From positions 1 through 64,000 of the forward strand of contig CAYWXM010000063.1 in the NCBI GenBank assembly GCA_964462595.1: 64,000 bases of DNA, read 5' to 3'. The notes under the pieces were generated by a model that searched no databases, was not told where the DNA came from, and saw only the letters and a program-made list of their open reading frames with translations. Below are positions 25,891 to 35,316 of this stretch, piece after piece (the first letter of the stretch is position 1; the number at the start of each line of letters is the position of its first letter). The DNA is from SURF-21 sp964462595. Lineage in GTDB: Bacteria > Actinomycetota > Geothermincolia > Geothermincolales > RBG-13-55-18. The position numbers were made by a program, and so were the translations under genes.

Positions 25891-26733
25891 ATGGAGGAGA
25901 ACAACCTTGACGACCTGGTCTGCGAGTTCGGCCGGCTGGTGGAGGACTCCCGCCATCACAGTATCCGCGAACTCAACCAGCTGGAACAGGGGGTGAAGGA
26001 GCGCGTCTATTCCCTGCTCATTCCGGACCCGGTCTTCGACTCCTTCGGCATCGACCGCGTGACCTTCACCAATCGCGAGGGGGAAAGGGTGGTTGACGTT
26101 AAGGCGCCCCCCAAGGGCACCTTCGCCATCACCGAGGTAAGGGAACACCCCCAGGACCAGGACTGCATCTTCTTCCTGGAGATCGAGGACACCGCCTTCT
26201 TCAAGATCGACATCAACTTCCTCATCGTCAACGACCCCCACGCCCCCCGCTTCAACACCGATACGGACAAGGCGGGGCGCAGGACAAAGTTCGCCACCGT
26301 GCGGCGCAACATCCCCGAGGAGGTACGGGCCATGGAGGCGGGCCTGGCCCCGGGTCAGGTAAGGAAAGGTCTGCGCCTGCTCAAGCACTTCGTCCCCCTG
26401 GCCATCACTTTCGTCTCCGCCATGGGGCAGGACATGATCATCGTGGAGCCCCTGGCCTACAACAACGCCATCGCCTTCGAGGACTACGGGTTCAACTACA
26501 TCCGCGGCCGACGCAAGATGCAGGAGATCAACGAGGGCTTCCAACCCGGGGGCGAATTCTTCGAGAAGCTGGACGGGAGCACGCCCTTCCGCCAGCCGGG
26601 CGCGGAGAAGACGGTTCGCGGCCGTGCCTGGGCCATCCAGGACGGCATCCTGGGCGAGCCGTGGAGGGGGATCGAGATGTACCGCAGCATCAGGCCCGAA
26701 GAGGTCCGCACCTTCCCCGACTGCATGTATTGA
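25891..26733 (+). CDS. Unknown protein, tandem paralogue 1 (280 residues)
   Basis: 280 residues, with AAGGAGG before the ATG, 16 bases after the GMC stop. The protein is soluble-looking: helical N-terminus (FGRLVEDSRHHSIRELNQLE), then VYSLLIPDPVFDSFGIDR, an acidic strand-rich core (CIFFLEIEDTAFFKIDINFL), RTKFATVRRNIPEEVRAMEA and a C-terminal GSTPFRQPGAEKTVRGRAWA. No Walker, Rossmann, metal or signal motif is recognised. It shares its full length and most of its sequence with the next gene, including a 66-base identical DNA stretch. Association with a GMC oxidoreductase suggests a role in the same, probably lipid-like, substrate pathway. I do not recognise the family. Confidence 0.75.
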   Translation: MEENNLDDLVCEFGRLVEDSRHHSIRELNQLEQGVKERVYSLLIPDPVFDSFGIDRVTFTNREGERVVDVKAPPKGTFAITEVREHPQDQDCIFFLEIEDTAFFKIDINFLIVNDPHAPRFNTDTDKAGRRTKFATVRRNIPEEVRAMEAGLAPGQVRKGLRLLKHFVPLAITFVSAMGQDMIIVEPLAYNNAIAFEDYGFNYIRGRRKMQEINEGFQPGGEFFEKLDGSTPFRQPGAEKTVRGRAWAIQDGILGEPWRGIEMYRSIRPEEVRTFPDCMY

Positions 26734-26839
26734 TTCTCTCATCGCACATGAGAACATCAACGCCCTTGACGGCCGGATCACACCAACCTTGAAGAAGGGC
26801 TCTCACCCGTATAATGTAAGAGGCGGAGGGTCACAGGGC

Positions 26840-27682
26840 ATGGAAGAGGGACTTCACGCGGACATAGTCAGCGAATTCGGCGAACTGGTGGGAGACGCTC
26901 CCCACCGCAACATCCACGACCTCAACCAGTTGCAGCAGGACGTGAAGGAGCGCGTCTATTCCCTGCTCATTCCGGACCCGGTCTTCGACTCCTTCGGCAT
27001 CGACCGCAGGACCTTCGCCAATCGCGACGGAGAAAAGGTGGTGAGTATCAAGGCGCCGGCCAAGTCCACCTTCGCCGTCACCGAGGTCAGGGAACACCCC
27101 CAGGACCAGGACTGTATCTTCCTGCTGGAGATAGAGGATACCGCCTTCTTCAAGATCGACATCAACTTCCTCATCATCAACGACCCCCATGCCCCGCGCT
27201 TCAACACAGATATCGACGAGGAGGGCAGGCGTACCAAGTTCGCCACCGTGCGGCGCAACATACCCGAGGAGGTAAGGGCCATGGAGGCAGGCCTGGCCCC
27301 GGGTCAGGTAAGGAAAGGGCTGCGCCTGTTCAAGTATTTTGCCCCCCTCGCCGCCGCCATCGTTTACGCCATGGGGCAGGACATGATCATCGCCGAGCCC
27401 CTGGCCTACAACAACGCCATCATCTTCGAGAGCTACGGTTTCAACTACATCCGCGGCCGCCGCAGGATGGAGGAGATAAACGCGGGCTTCCAACCCGGCG
27501 GAGAGCTTTTTCAGAAGCTGGACGGGAGCACGCCCTTCCGCCAGCCGGGCGCGGAGAAGACGGTACGCGGCCGCTCCTGGGCCATACACGACGGCATACT
27601 CGGCGAGCCCTGGCGGGGCATCGAGATGTACCGGCGCATGCAGCCGTCTAACGTCTGTACCTTCCCCGACTTCGTGTATTGA
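26840..27682 (+). CDS. Unknown protein, tandem paralogue 2 (280 residues)
   Basis: 280 residues from ATG 26840 (GGAGGG-type site upstream). Same length as paralogue 1 and very similar throughout: the VYSLLIPDPVFDSFGIDR, NIPEEVRAMEAGLAPGQVRK and GSTPFRQPGAEKTVRGRSWA segments are nearly unchanged, while the N-terminal 25 residues and the middle transmembrane-like stretch (FAPLAAAIVYAMGQDMII) differ more. DNA at 26942-27007 is identical to 25993-26058, pointing to recent duplication or gene conversion. The gene ends three bases from the convergent pentapeptide-repeat gene. Function unknown; probably forms a hetero-oligomer with paralogue 1 or offers a second substrate range. Confidence 0.75.
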   Translation: MEEGLHADIVSEFGELVGDAPHRNIHDLNQLQQDVKERVYSLLIPDPVFDSFGIDRRTFANRDGEKVVSIKAPAKSTFAVTEVREHPQDQDCIFLLEIEDTAFFKIDINFLIINDPHAPRFNTDIDEEGRRTKFATVRRNIPEEVRAMEAGLAPGQVRKGLRLFKYFAPLAAAIVYAMGQDMIIAEPLAYNNAIIFESYGFNYIRGRRRMEEINAGFQPGGELFQKLDGSTPFRQPGAEKTVRGRSWAIHDGILGEPWRGIEMYRRMQPSNVCTFPDFVY

Positions 27683-27685
27683 GGT

Positions 27686-28186
27686 TTACCGCGGGAAACG
27701 GTAGCCTTTCACGCCTTCGGTCACCACTCCGGCCAGTTTCGCGTCGGTGAGATCGACGTCGGTCATATCGGCGTCGGAAAAATCGCAGTTCTCGAGGTTG
27801 GTGCCCAGCATCATAACGAATCCCATGTCGCAACCGCTGAAATCCACCCCCACGGCCAGGGCCTTGTTGAGCACGGCGCCCGTCATCCTCGCGCCCGCCA
27901 GTTTCGCCTCGGAGAGATGGCATCCGCGCATATCCGCGCCTTCCAGGTTTGTGCCGGAGAGGTTCGCCCCGTGCAGAAAAGCGCCGACCATGAAGGCCTT
28001 GCGCAGAATGGCTCCCTCGAGGTTCGCTTCCCCCAGGTTCGTGCGCATAAAATGGATATAGGTGAGGTCCATGCCGCGGAGGTCGGCCCCGTAGAGGTCC
28101 GGCATGACGTCCCGGTCCTCCTGCCTCCAGGCGTTCCAGGCCTTGACGCCCCGCTGGAGTATCTTCAAATGCTCTTCGTTCGCCAT
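27686..28186 (-). CDS. Pentapeptide repeat protein
   Basis: 166 residues with a good GGGAGGCGAGAGG site before the ATG. From about residue 30 it is built of A(D/N)LxG-type pentapeptides: ADLRGMDLTY, NLGEANLEGAIL, HGANLSGTNLEGADMRGCHL, SEAKLAGARMTGAVL, SGCDMGF, ENCDFSDADMTDVDLTDAKL. These fold into a right-handed quadrilateral beta-helix. Some members mimic DNA and protect gyrase, but most have no known task. It is convergent with paralogue 2 and has no visible operon partner. Confidence 0.88.
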   Translation of the reverse strand: MANEEHLKILQRGVKAWNAWRQEDRDVMPDLYGADLRGMDLTYIHFMRTNLGEANLEGAILRKAFMVGAFLHGANLSGTNLEGADMRGCHLSEAKLAGARMTGAVLNKALAVGVDFSGCDMGFVMMLGTNLENCDFSDADMTDVDLTDAKLAGVVTEGVKGYRFPR

Positions 28187-28467
28187 TTCCTCTCGCCTCC
28201 CTGCTGTTCCGAACCCCCGCCGGTTCGTAATTATCTATACAAGCCGGGCACGTGTCAACGGCAGCTAAGAGCTTGAAACGGGGCGTGAACGCCGTCATCT
28301 CAATTTATAAACACAGCCGGAACGTTTCTGCCGGCCGGCTTTCCGCCCAGACGGGAAAGGACCGGCCGGCGCATGAGCCGGGCGAAGGCTTAAGGACATA
28401 CCTCCCGATTTCGATTACTATGGAGATACTGGATAAACCGCCCGTGGATAGAAAAGGAGTGGTGTCC

Positions 28468-28788
28468 ATGGTAGAGGGACAGCAGCCGCCCGGCCCCCCG
28501 CTCAGCGACGAGTTGAGAGAGAAGGCGGAGAAGCGGGTCAGCCAGAAAATGGCCCTCTTCTCCCATATCGGGTCTTACATCATCGTGAACGGTTTCCTCA
28601 TCTTGATCTGGGCCCTCACCGGCGCCGACACCGGCAATTTCTGGCCTGTCTGGGTAATGCTGGGTTGGGGCATAGGCCTGGCCTTCCATATCTTCGGCTA
28701 CCTGACCGGCAAGCGCAGCGATGCGGTCAGGGAGCGCATGCTGCAAAAAGAGCTGGACAAGGTACAGAAGGAGCAGGGCGAGAGCTGA
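28468..28788 (+). CDS. 2TM-domain membrane protein
   Basis: 106 residues from ATG 28468, with GGAG eight bases upstream (upstream in-frame ATGs lack sites). Two hydrophobic spans are plain: IGSYIIVNGFLILIWALTG and FWPVWVMLGWGIGLAFHIFG, joined by a short loop. They are preceded by a charged KRVSQKMALFSH and followed by RSDAVRERMLQKELDKVQ. This is the 2TM (PF13239-type) domain, often found alone or fused to histidine kinases; function unknown. Confidence 0.75.
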   Translation: MVEGQQPPGPPLSDELREKAEKRVSQKMALFSHIGSYIIVNGFLILIWALTGADTGNFWPVWVMLGWGIGLAFHIFGYLTGKRSDAVRERMLQKELDKVQKEQGES

Positions 28789-29282
28789 TACGGGCCCGGT
28801 AATCTCTGCACGCGATCCCTTTACGGGCTCCTTTCGCACGGCATTGATCTCCGCGGGGCTGCACCGCATATCCCCGCCTCCCGTGTATATCGCGCCCCTC
28901 GTCCAGGCGTTGCGCGCGGTAACGGTCGTATGAAGAGCGGTGCTCGCAGGGCGTCTTCCCAGTAAACATCCGCTTGCCTCAAGCCGCCGCTTATCGACAG
29001 CCGTCTGCAGCCGGGCTGATCCCGCAGGTGGTCCCCCGCCCCTTGTCTAAGCGCATGGGATGGTTTAGCTTTAGCAAGAGTGTACTTTTTGGTGTACGGT
29101 AACATGGGCAGAGGCTTGAGCGGTTGACGATACTGTAGAATCTTTATTGCCGGAGGTTTGCGATAGCCGCCGTTGCTGAATCCGTTCCACTTCTTTCGCA
29201 ACCCTCTATCCAGCCCGGGCCAACCACCAGTAGCAACGCTTAACCGGTAAGCGCCGTGGTGTCGCAGGAAAAAGGGGGAGAG
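28789..29282. other. Intergenic stretch upstream of the mutase operon
   Basis: 494 bases. The downstream part (29050-29160) is AT-richer and should contain the mutase promoter, but no clean 17-base-spaced pair stands out. TGTACTTTTTGGTGTACG near 29085 is a small imperfect palindrome. No gene or RNA is convincing. Confidence 0.45.
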
Positions 29283-31043
<1,761 letters not shown>

Positions 31044-31060
31044 CGGAGGGGGGATCTTTC

Positions 31061-32920
31061 ATGGGCGAAAACCTGATTTTACGCTACCGGCTCGACGGCC
31101 CCGGGCGCGGGCCCATCCATTCAGACCGCCTGGCGGAGATGGCCAGGCAGCAGCTCTGCAACCTCCTGGACATAGTCCAGCCCCTGAGCAGCGGCGAGGA
31201 GACGGCCGCCGATTCCTTCCGCTTCCTGGGCCCGGAACGCAAGGTATACGGCCTGCGCGGGGATAAAGGCGGGGCGGCGGAAGAGGCGCCCGCCTGCCCT
31301 CCAGGGTCCCTTCATTGCGGCGGGGGCGCAAAACCCTACATGAACCTGGCCAACGCGGCCGTTTACGAACCCCGCATCGAGTTCATAGCCCGACAGCTGG
31401 CGAGCCTCCTTTCCGTGGTCGAACTGGAGAGCGGGGGCCAGCCGGTATGTATAGACGGTTTCCGCCTCAGGGACCCCGGGGACTGGACCGGCCCGCACGC
31501 CGCCACGCCCGCGGACATCTTCAACCACGCCGCCACCCGCTGCCAGTATGACTGCGTCTTCTGCTACAACCGCGGCCTGCCGCCATCACTCCTGCAGGAG
31601 CCGCATCCCCCGGAGGACGAATGGGAAGGCCTGGCGGCCAGGGTGGGTTTCTATGCCCCCCGCGCCGGCAGGGGCCTCTACCCCACCTTCGGGAGCCCGC
31701 ACGAGGCGCTGGCCCATCCCCGAATCCTGCCACTGCTACGCTCGCTGCGGGAGAAGACGGGCGAACCCTTCCGCCTCTGCACCAACGGCGGCGCCCTGGA
31801 CCGCGATCTCGTGGCCGCGCTGGCGGAGCTGGCCCCTGTATATATTGACCTATCTTTAAACAGCGCGTCGCCGCGGCGCCGCTCCCTGCTCATGGGCGAC
31901 CGGCACCCGGAGACGGCCATGGCCGCGCCCGCCCTCCTCTCCGAAGCGGGCATCCCCTACGCGGTGAACGTCGTGGCCTGGCCCTCTCCCTGCCTGGAGG
32001 AGATGTTGCACGACCTGGAGGAGACGGCCGCTTTCGCGGACGCCTCCCGGGCCCGCATGGTCCAGGTCAACCTGCCGGGTTACTCCCGTTTCTTCGCCCC
32101 GCAGGATCCCTTCGACACCGAGGAGGTATGGGGGAAAACGGTGCGGCGGGTACAGAAGCTCAGGAAGCACGTATCCTGCCCCGTCTTTGTCAGCCCCTCC
32201 CTCTACGAGGAGAACCTCACGCGGCGGCGAAAGAACCAGCCCGAGGTCATCGGGGTGGTAAAAGGATCGGCGGCGGCGCGCCTCGGACTCGCGGCGGGTG
32301 ATATGGTAATCTCTGTGAACGGAATACCGGTGGCCGGTAGGCCGCAGGCGAGGGACCTGCTCTCCCTGCTGCAGGCAAGCGGCGGGCGGGCCGCCCTCAC
32401 CGTGCTGCGCGGAGGCAGAGAGCTGGAGCTTTGCGGCAACACCGGCGGCGGGTCCTATCCCTTCGATACCGCCACCGGGACTCACCTGGGCGCGGTCTTC
32501 ATGGGCGCCGGGCTTAGGGCCAGCTGCCTGGAAAAGCTCGAGCTCCTGGTGCGCGGGGAGGGGGGAAAGGAAGTGCTCTTCCTCACCTCGACCCTGGTCA
32601 GGCCCACCCTGGAGCAGCTCCTGCGCGAACGGCCCCTTACCCTTCCGGAGGGAACGCGCCTGGGCGTGGCGGTGCCCCGGAACCGTTTCTTCGGCGGGAA
32701 TATTATGTTGGGAGACCTGCTGGTGGTGCAGGATTTCATAGATTTCCTGCGGGAATATGCGCGAGGGCCGCAACCGCCGCCAGACCTGGTGGTCATCCCG
32801 TCCTCGCCGTTCCACCTCAGCGGCTGGGGCAGGGACCTCACCGGGAGGAACTGGCTCGATATAGAACGGCAGACGGGGGTCGCGGTGCGGCTGCTGGAAT
32901 GCCAGCCCATATGGGAATAG
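31061..32920 (+). CDS. Radical SAM protein with internal PDZ and DUF512-like domains
   Basis: 619 residues; GGAGGGGGG lies seven bases before ATG 31061, 17 bases after the mutase stop. Order of parts: unknown N-terminal 150 residues; radical SAM domain with the cluster triad in ATRCQYDCVFCYNRG (about residue 160) and YPTFGSPHEALAHP; a PDZ domain near residues 395-450 (GVVKGSAAARLGLAAGDMVI, then VNGIPVAG); and a C-terminal DUF512-like region with GVAVPRNRFFGGNIMLGD. Known DUF512 proteins have PDZ first, so the order here is permuted. It sits between the two mutase subunit genes in one operon, suggesting a role in making, repairing or activating the mutase, or in modifying its substrate. The reaction is unknown. 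Confidence 0.8.
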   Translation: MGENLILRYRLDGPGRGPIHSDRLAEMARQQLCNLLDIVQPLSSGEETAADSFRFLGPERKVYGLRGDKGGAAEEAPACPPGSLHCGGGAKPYMNLANAAVYEPRIEFIARQLASLLSVVELESGGQPVCIDGFRLRDPGDWTGPHAATPADIFNHAATRCQYDCVFCYNRGLPPSLLQEPHPPEDEWEGLAARVGFYAPRAGRGLYPTFGSPHEALAHPRILPLLRSLREKTGEPFRLCTNGGALDRDLVAALAELAPVYIDLSLNSASPRRRSLLMGDRHPETAMAAPALLSEAGIPYAVNVVAWPSPCLEEMLHDLEETAAFADASRARMVQVNLPGYSRFFAPQDPFDTEEVWGKTVRRVQKLRKHVSCPVFVSPSLYEENLTRRRKNQPEVIGVVKGSAAARLGLAAGDMVISVNGIPVAGRPQARDLLSLLQASGGRAALTVLRGGRELELCGNTGGGSYPFDTATGTHLGAVFMGAGLRASCLEKLELLVRGEGGKEVLFLTSTLVRPTLEQLLRERPLTLPEGTRLGVAVPRNRFFGGNIMLGDLLVVQDFIDFLREYARGPQPPPDLVVIPSSPFHLSGWGRDLTGRNWLDIERQTGVAVRLLECQPIWE

Positions 32921-32965
32921 AGAGATGTTCGATCCATGCACACCGAACTTGAAAGGGGGAGCAGG

Positions 32966-33391
32966 TTGACGGACATGGAAGTGAAAGGCAAGGTGCGGGT
33001 GCTCATCGCCAAGCCCGGGCTGGACGGCCATGACCAGGGCGCCAAGGTGATCGCCTACGGCCTCAAGGACGCCGGCTTCGAGGTCATCTACACCGGCCTG
33101 CGCCGCACGCCTGATGATATCGCGAATGCCGCGCTGGACGAGGACGTCGACGTCATCGGGCTGTCCATCCTCTCCGGCGCTCACCTGAGCATCGTGCGCC
33201 GCCTCATGGCCATCATGAAAGACAAGGGCATCGCGGACAAGATGGTCCTGGTGGGAGGGGTCATCCCGGACGAGGATATCCCCAGGCTCAAGGAAATGGG
33301 CGTGGACGAGGTCTTCGTATCGGGCACCTATATATCCCGGGTCGCCGACCACATCAAGCAGAGGCTCGGCCTCGAGGATCAGCCCTTATAG
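32966..33391 (+). CDS. B12-binding subunit of the acyl-CoA mutase
   Basis: 141 residues from TTG 32966 (AAAGGGGG six bases before); ATG 32975 is an alternative start that changes only three residues. The cobalamin domain is textbook: KVRVLIAKPGLDGHDQGAKV with the DxHxxG lower-ligand histidine, IYTGLRRTPDDIANAA, IGLSILSGAHLSIV (SxL), and MVLVGGVIPDEDIPRL. It completes the mutase whose large subunit is at 29283. Two-gene mutases of this split type occur in archaea, actinobacteria and in isobutyryl-CoA-type enzymes. It overlaps the convergent MmgE/PrpD gene by 13 bases. Confidence 0.93.
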   Translation: MTDMEVKGKVRVLIAKPGLDGHDQGAKVIAYGLKDAGFEVIYTGLRRTPDDIANAALDEDVDVIGLSILSGAHLSIVRRLMAIMKDKGIADKMVLVGGVIPDEDIPRLKEMGVDEVFVSGTYISRVADHIKQRLGLEDQPL

Positions 33392-34740
33392 GCCTTCACG
33401 AGTTCGCCGATATCGTCGAGCGATTCCAGGCCCCTGAGCATCTCCAGGGTGCGCTCCGCCAGCGCGGGGTCGAGGGCGCTTCCCACGCATTCCAGGTACT
33501 TCCCGAATATCTGTTCCTCGCTCATGGGGTTTCCCGGCTCCCCCAGGGGTTTATCCACTTTTCCCTCCGCCTTGCGCCCGCCCTCGAAGGTCACGGTGAC
33601 CTCGGAGGCGAAGGGGCTGGTGACTTCTCCTACCAGGTCCTGCCAGTCGAACCTGGAGATCGTCTCCACCACCGGCGGGGACGTGACCACCTCGTCCCGG
33701 AACTGACCCACCCCCACCCTGCCCTCCAGGAGGGCGGAGGTGACGCAGAACTCCAGGCTGAACTTGCCCTCCGTGCCGCTGCGCGGCTGATGATAGGTCA
33801 GCACCGAGCGCAGCCATTCCTGGACGCGGCATTCCACCTTCTCTATCGCCGCGGCGTCCATGCCTCCCTCTTTGAGCGCCTCCTCACGTGCGGCAAGGGC
33901 GGCGTCGATGGCGCCCTGGGGGCCGCGGCAGCAGGGGTAGGGCTTGAAGGAGAGCCCGGGGTCGATCAGCTCGTAGGGTTCGCCCAGGGTGTTCAACAGC
34001 TCCTCACCCTTGTCCGGGTCGTCTGAGAAAGCCCGCGCGAACCCGCTCTCCCCGTAGAGCGCATTGGGATTGGATGTAAACCCCCTGGCGGCCAGGCGCG
34101 CCGCCATCACCCCGTTCATCGCCGCCATGCCGGCGTGCAGGGGCTTGGTCATGGTGCCGAAATTGGCACGTAGCCCGTTGGCGAGAGAGCAGGATATCCC
34201 GAGCGCGCAGGCCATCTGCTCCTCGCTCAATCCCAGGAGCTTGCCGCAGGATGCCGCCGCCCCCAGCGCCCCCAGGATGCTGGTATGGTGCCATCCCAGC
34301 ATGTAGGAATTTCCCCCCAGCGCCGCTCCCGTCTTCGCCGCCACCTCCAGCCCAACCACGTAGGAAAGTATACATTCCTCCCCCGTCGCCGAGAGGGTCT
34401 CGCCCACGGCCAGGATGGCCGGCACCAGCGCCACGGAGGGATGCCCCATCATCCTGAAGCTGACGTCGTCGAAGTCGAGCGCGTGCGCGGCGGTGCCGTT
34501 GGCCATCGCCGCCCAGGCCTCGGCGCTCTTACCGAATCCGTAAAAGACGGTGGAATCCTGCCCGCACGCCATCGACTGCACCCATTCCGCCGCGATGCGC
34601 GTGCCCTCGTCCTCCAGCCCCGCCACGGTGACGCCCAGGCAGTCGATTATGGGGACTTTCGCCGCCTCGATCACCTCTTCCGGAAGACTTTCGTAGGCAA
34701 GTCCGCACGCATACTTCCCCACCTCGAGCAATTCGTTCAT
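33379..34740 (-). CDS. MmgE/PrpD family protein
   Basis: 453 residues from ATG 34740, with GGGAGGGGGAGAG just upstream; about 450 residues is the family norm. Family features: VPIIDCLGVTVAGLED, GTAAHALDFDDVSFRMMGHPS, GNSYMLGWHHTSILGALGAAA, then FGTMTKPLHAGMAAMNGVMA and SFKPYPCCRGPQGAIDAAL. MmgE/PrpD includes 2-methylcitrate dehydratase, aconitate decarboxylase and iminodisuccinate epimerase. The residues needed to choose are not decidable by eye. A methylcitrate role would suit propionyl-CoA oxidation beside an acyl-CoA mutase. It is divergent from the acyl-CoA synthetase and convergent with the B12 subunit. Confidence 0.85.
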   Translation of the reverse strand: MNELLEVGKYACGLAYESLPEEVIEAAKVPIIDCLGVTVAGLEDEGTRIAAEWVQSMACGQDSTVFYGFGKSAEAWAAMANGTAAHALDFDDVSFRMMGHPSVALVPAILAVGETLSATGEECILSYVVGLEVAAKTGAALGGNSYMLGWHHTSILGALGAAASCGKLLGLSEEQMACALGISCSLANGLRANFGTMTKPLHAGMAAMNGVMAARLAARGFTSNPNALYGESGFARAFSDDPDKGEELLNTLGEPYELIDPGLSFKPYPCCRGPQGAIDAALAAREEALKEGGMDAAAIEKVECRVQEWLRSVLTYHQPRSGTEGKFSLEFCVTSALLEGRVGVGQFRDEVVTSPPVVETISRFDWQDLVGEVTSPFASEVTVTFEGGRKAEGKVDKPLGEPGNPMSEEQIFGKYLECVGSALDPALAERTLEMLRGLESLDDIGELVKAYKG

Positions 34741-35077
34741 CTCTCCCCCTCCCGCTCGATGGAGGCCCCGTTCCTCCGTTACCTTTATCTGCCATGCGAT
34801 GAGCATGCCGCCATGCCGGCCGCCAGTCGTTACAAGACATGAACCCGTCTTGCTCCCGGTTGAACGCATGAAGCACGTACGCTGGTGTAGATAGTGGAGG
34901 GCGTGGCGCGGACGCTGCCCGCCCTCTTGGGTTCAATATTGCCGCATCCGAATATCAACGATATTATCAGAGTGCCAGATGGCTGTAAAGAATCGTTACA
35001 CTTCTCATTATATCCTTTATTGAAGCCACTTTTCGAGTTTTCGCCTTCGCGGCTTTCCGTTTTCTAGTTTATGTACC

Positions 35078-35115
35078 GTGAACATTATTACTTTACAACG
35101 TGTGAACGATATTAC
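35078..35115. repeat. Direct repeat pair over the synthetase promoter
   Basis: GTGAACATTATTAC (35078-35091) and GTGAACGATATTAC (35102-35115) match at 12 of 14 positions with a 24-base period. They flank the -35 box and reach the -10 box of the promoter at 35092-35120, a layout expected for a regulator binding site. Confidence 0.5.
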
Positions 35116-35120
35116 ATAAT
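35092..35120 (+). promoter_or_regulatory. Promoter of the acyl-CoA synthetase
   Basis: TTTACA (35092-35097), 17 bases, CATAAT (35115-35120). The predicted transcript would have a leader of about 190 bases before ATG 35317. Confidence 0.55.
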
Positions 35121-35316
35121 GCTTTGCGTGGGCTGATCGATGCATTCGGAGGAAGAGGGGGCTTACACTTCCGAACACGTTGGCATACAATCGCCCCGTA
35201 GCTCCGGGGGAAACGATAAGCATTCATCGCCGTACCACATACCGCATCGACGGTTCCCGCTATTGTCATGTCGTACGTTCCCGTTGAAAGCGGGGAGAGA
35301 GCAGGGGGTGAATCCC

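Larger units (their letters stand above)
34741..35316. other. Divergent AT-rich control region
   Basis: 576 bases between the MmgE/PrpD gene (minus) and the acyl-CoA synthetase (plus), with a strongly AT-rich centre (34960-35125) unlike the coding background. It holds the plus-strand promoter at 35092-35120 and direct repeats at 35078-35115. On the minus strand a TATAAT (35007-35012) could serve MmgE/PrpD but with a poor -35. No gene seen. Confidence 0.6.

Noticed and set aside
24222..25904. 560-codon minus-strand frame opposite the GMC gene
   Set aside because: Low-complexity shadow; the plus strand carries intact FAD and GMC motifs.
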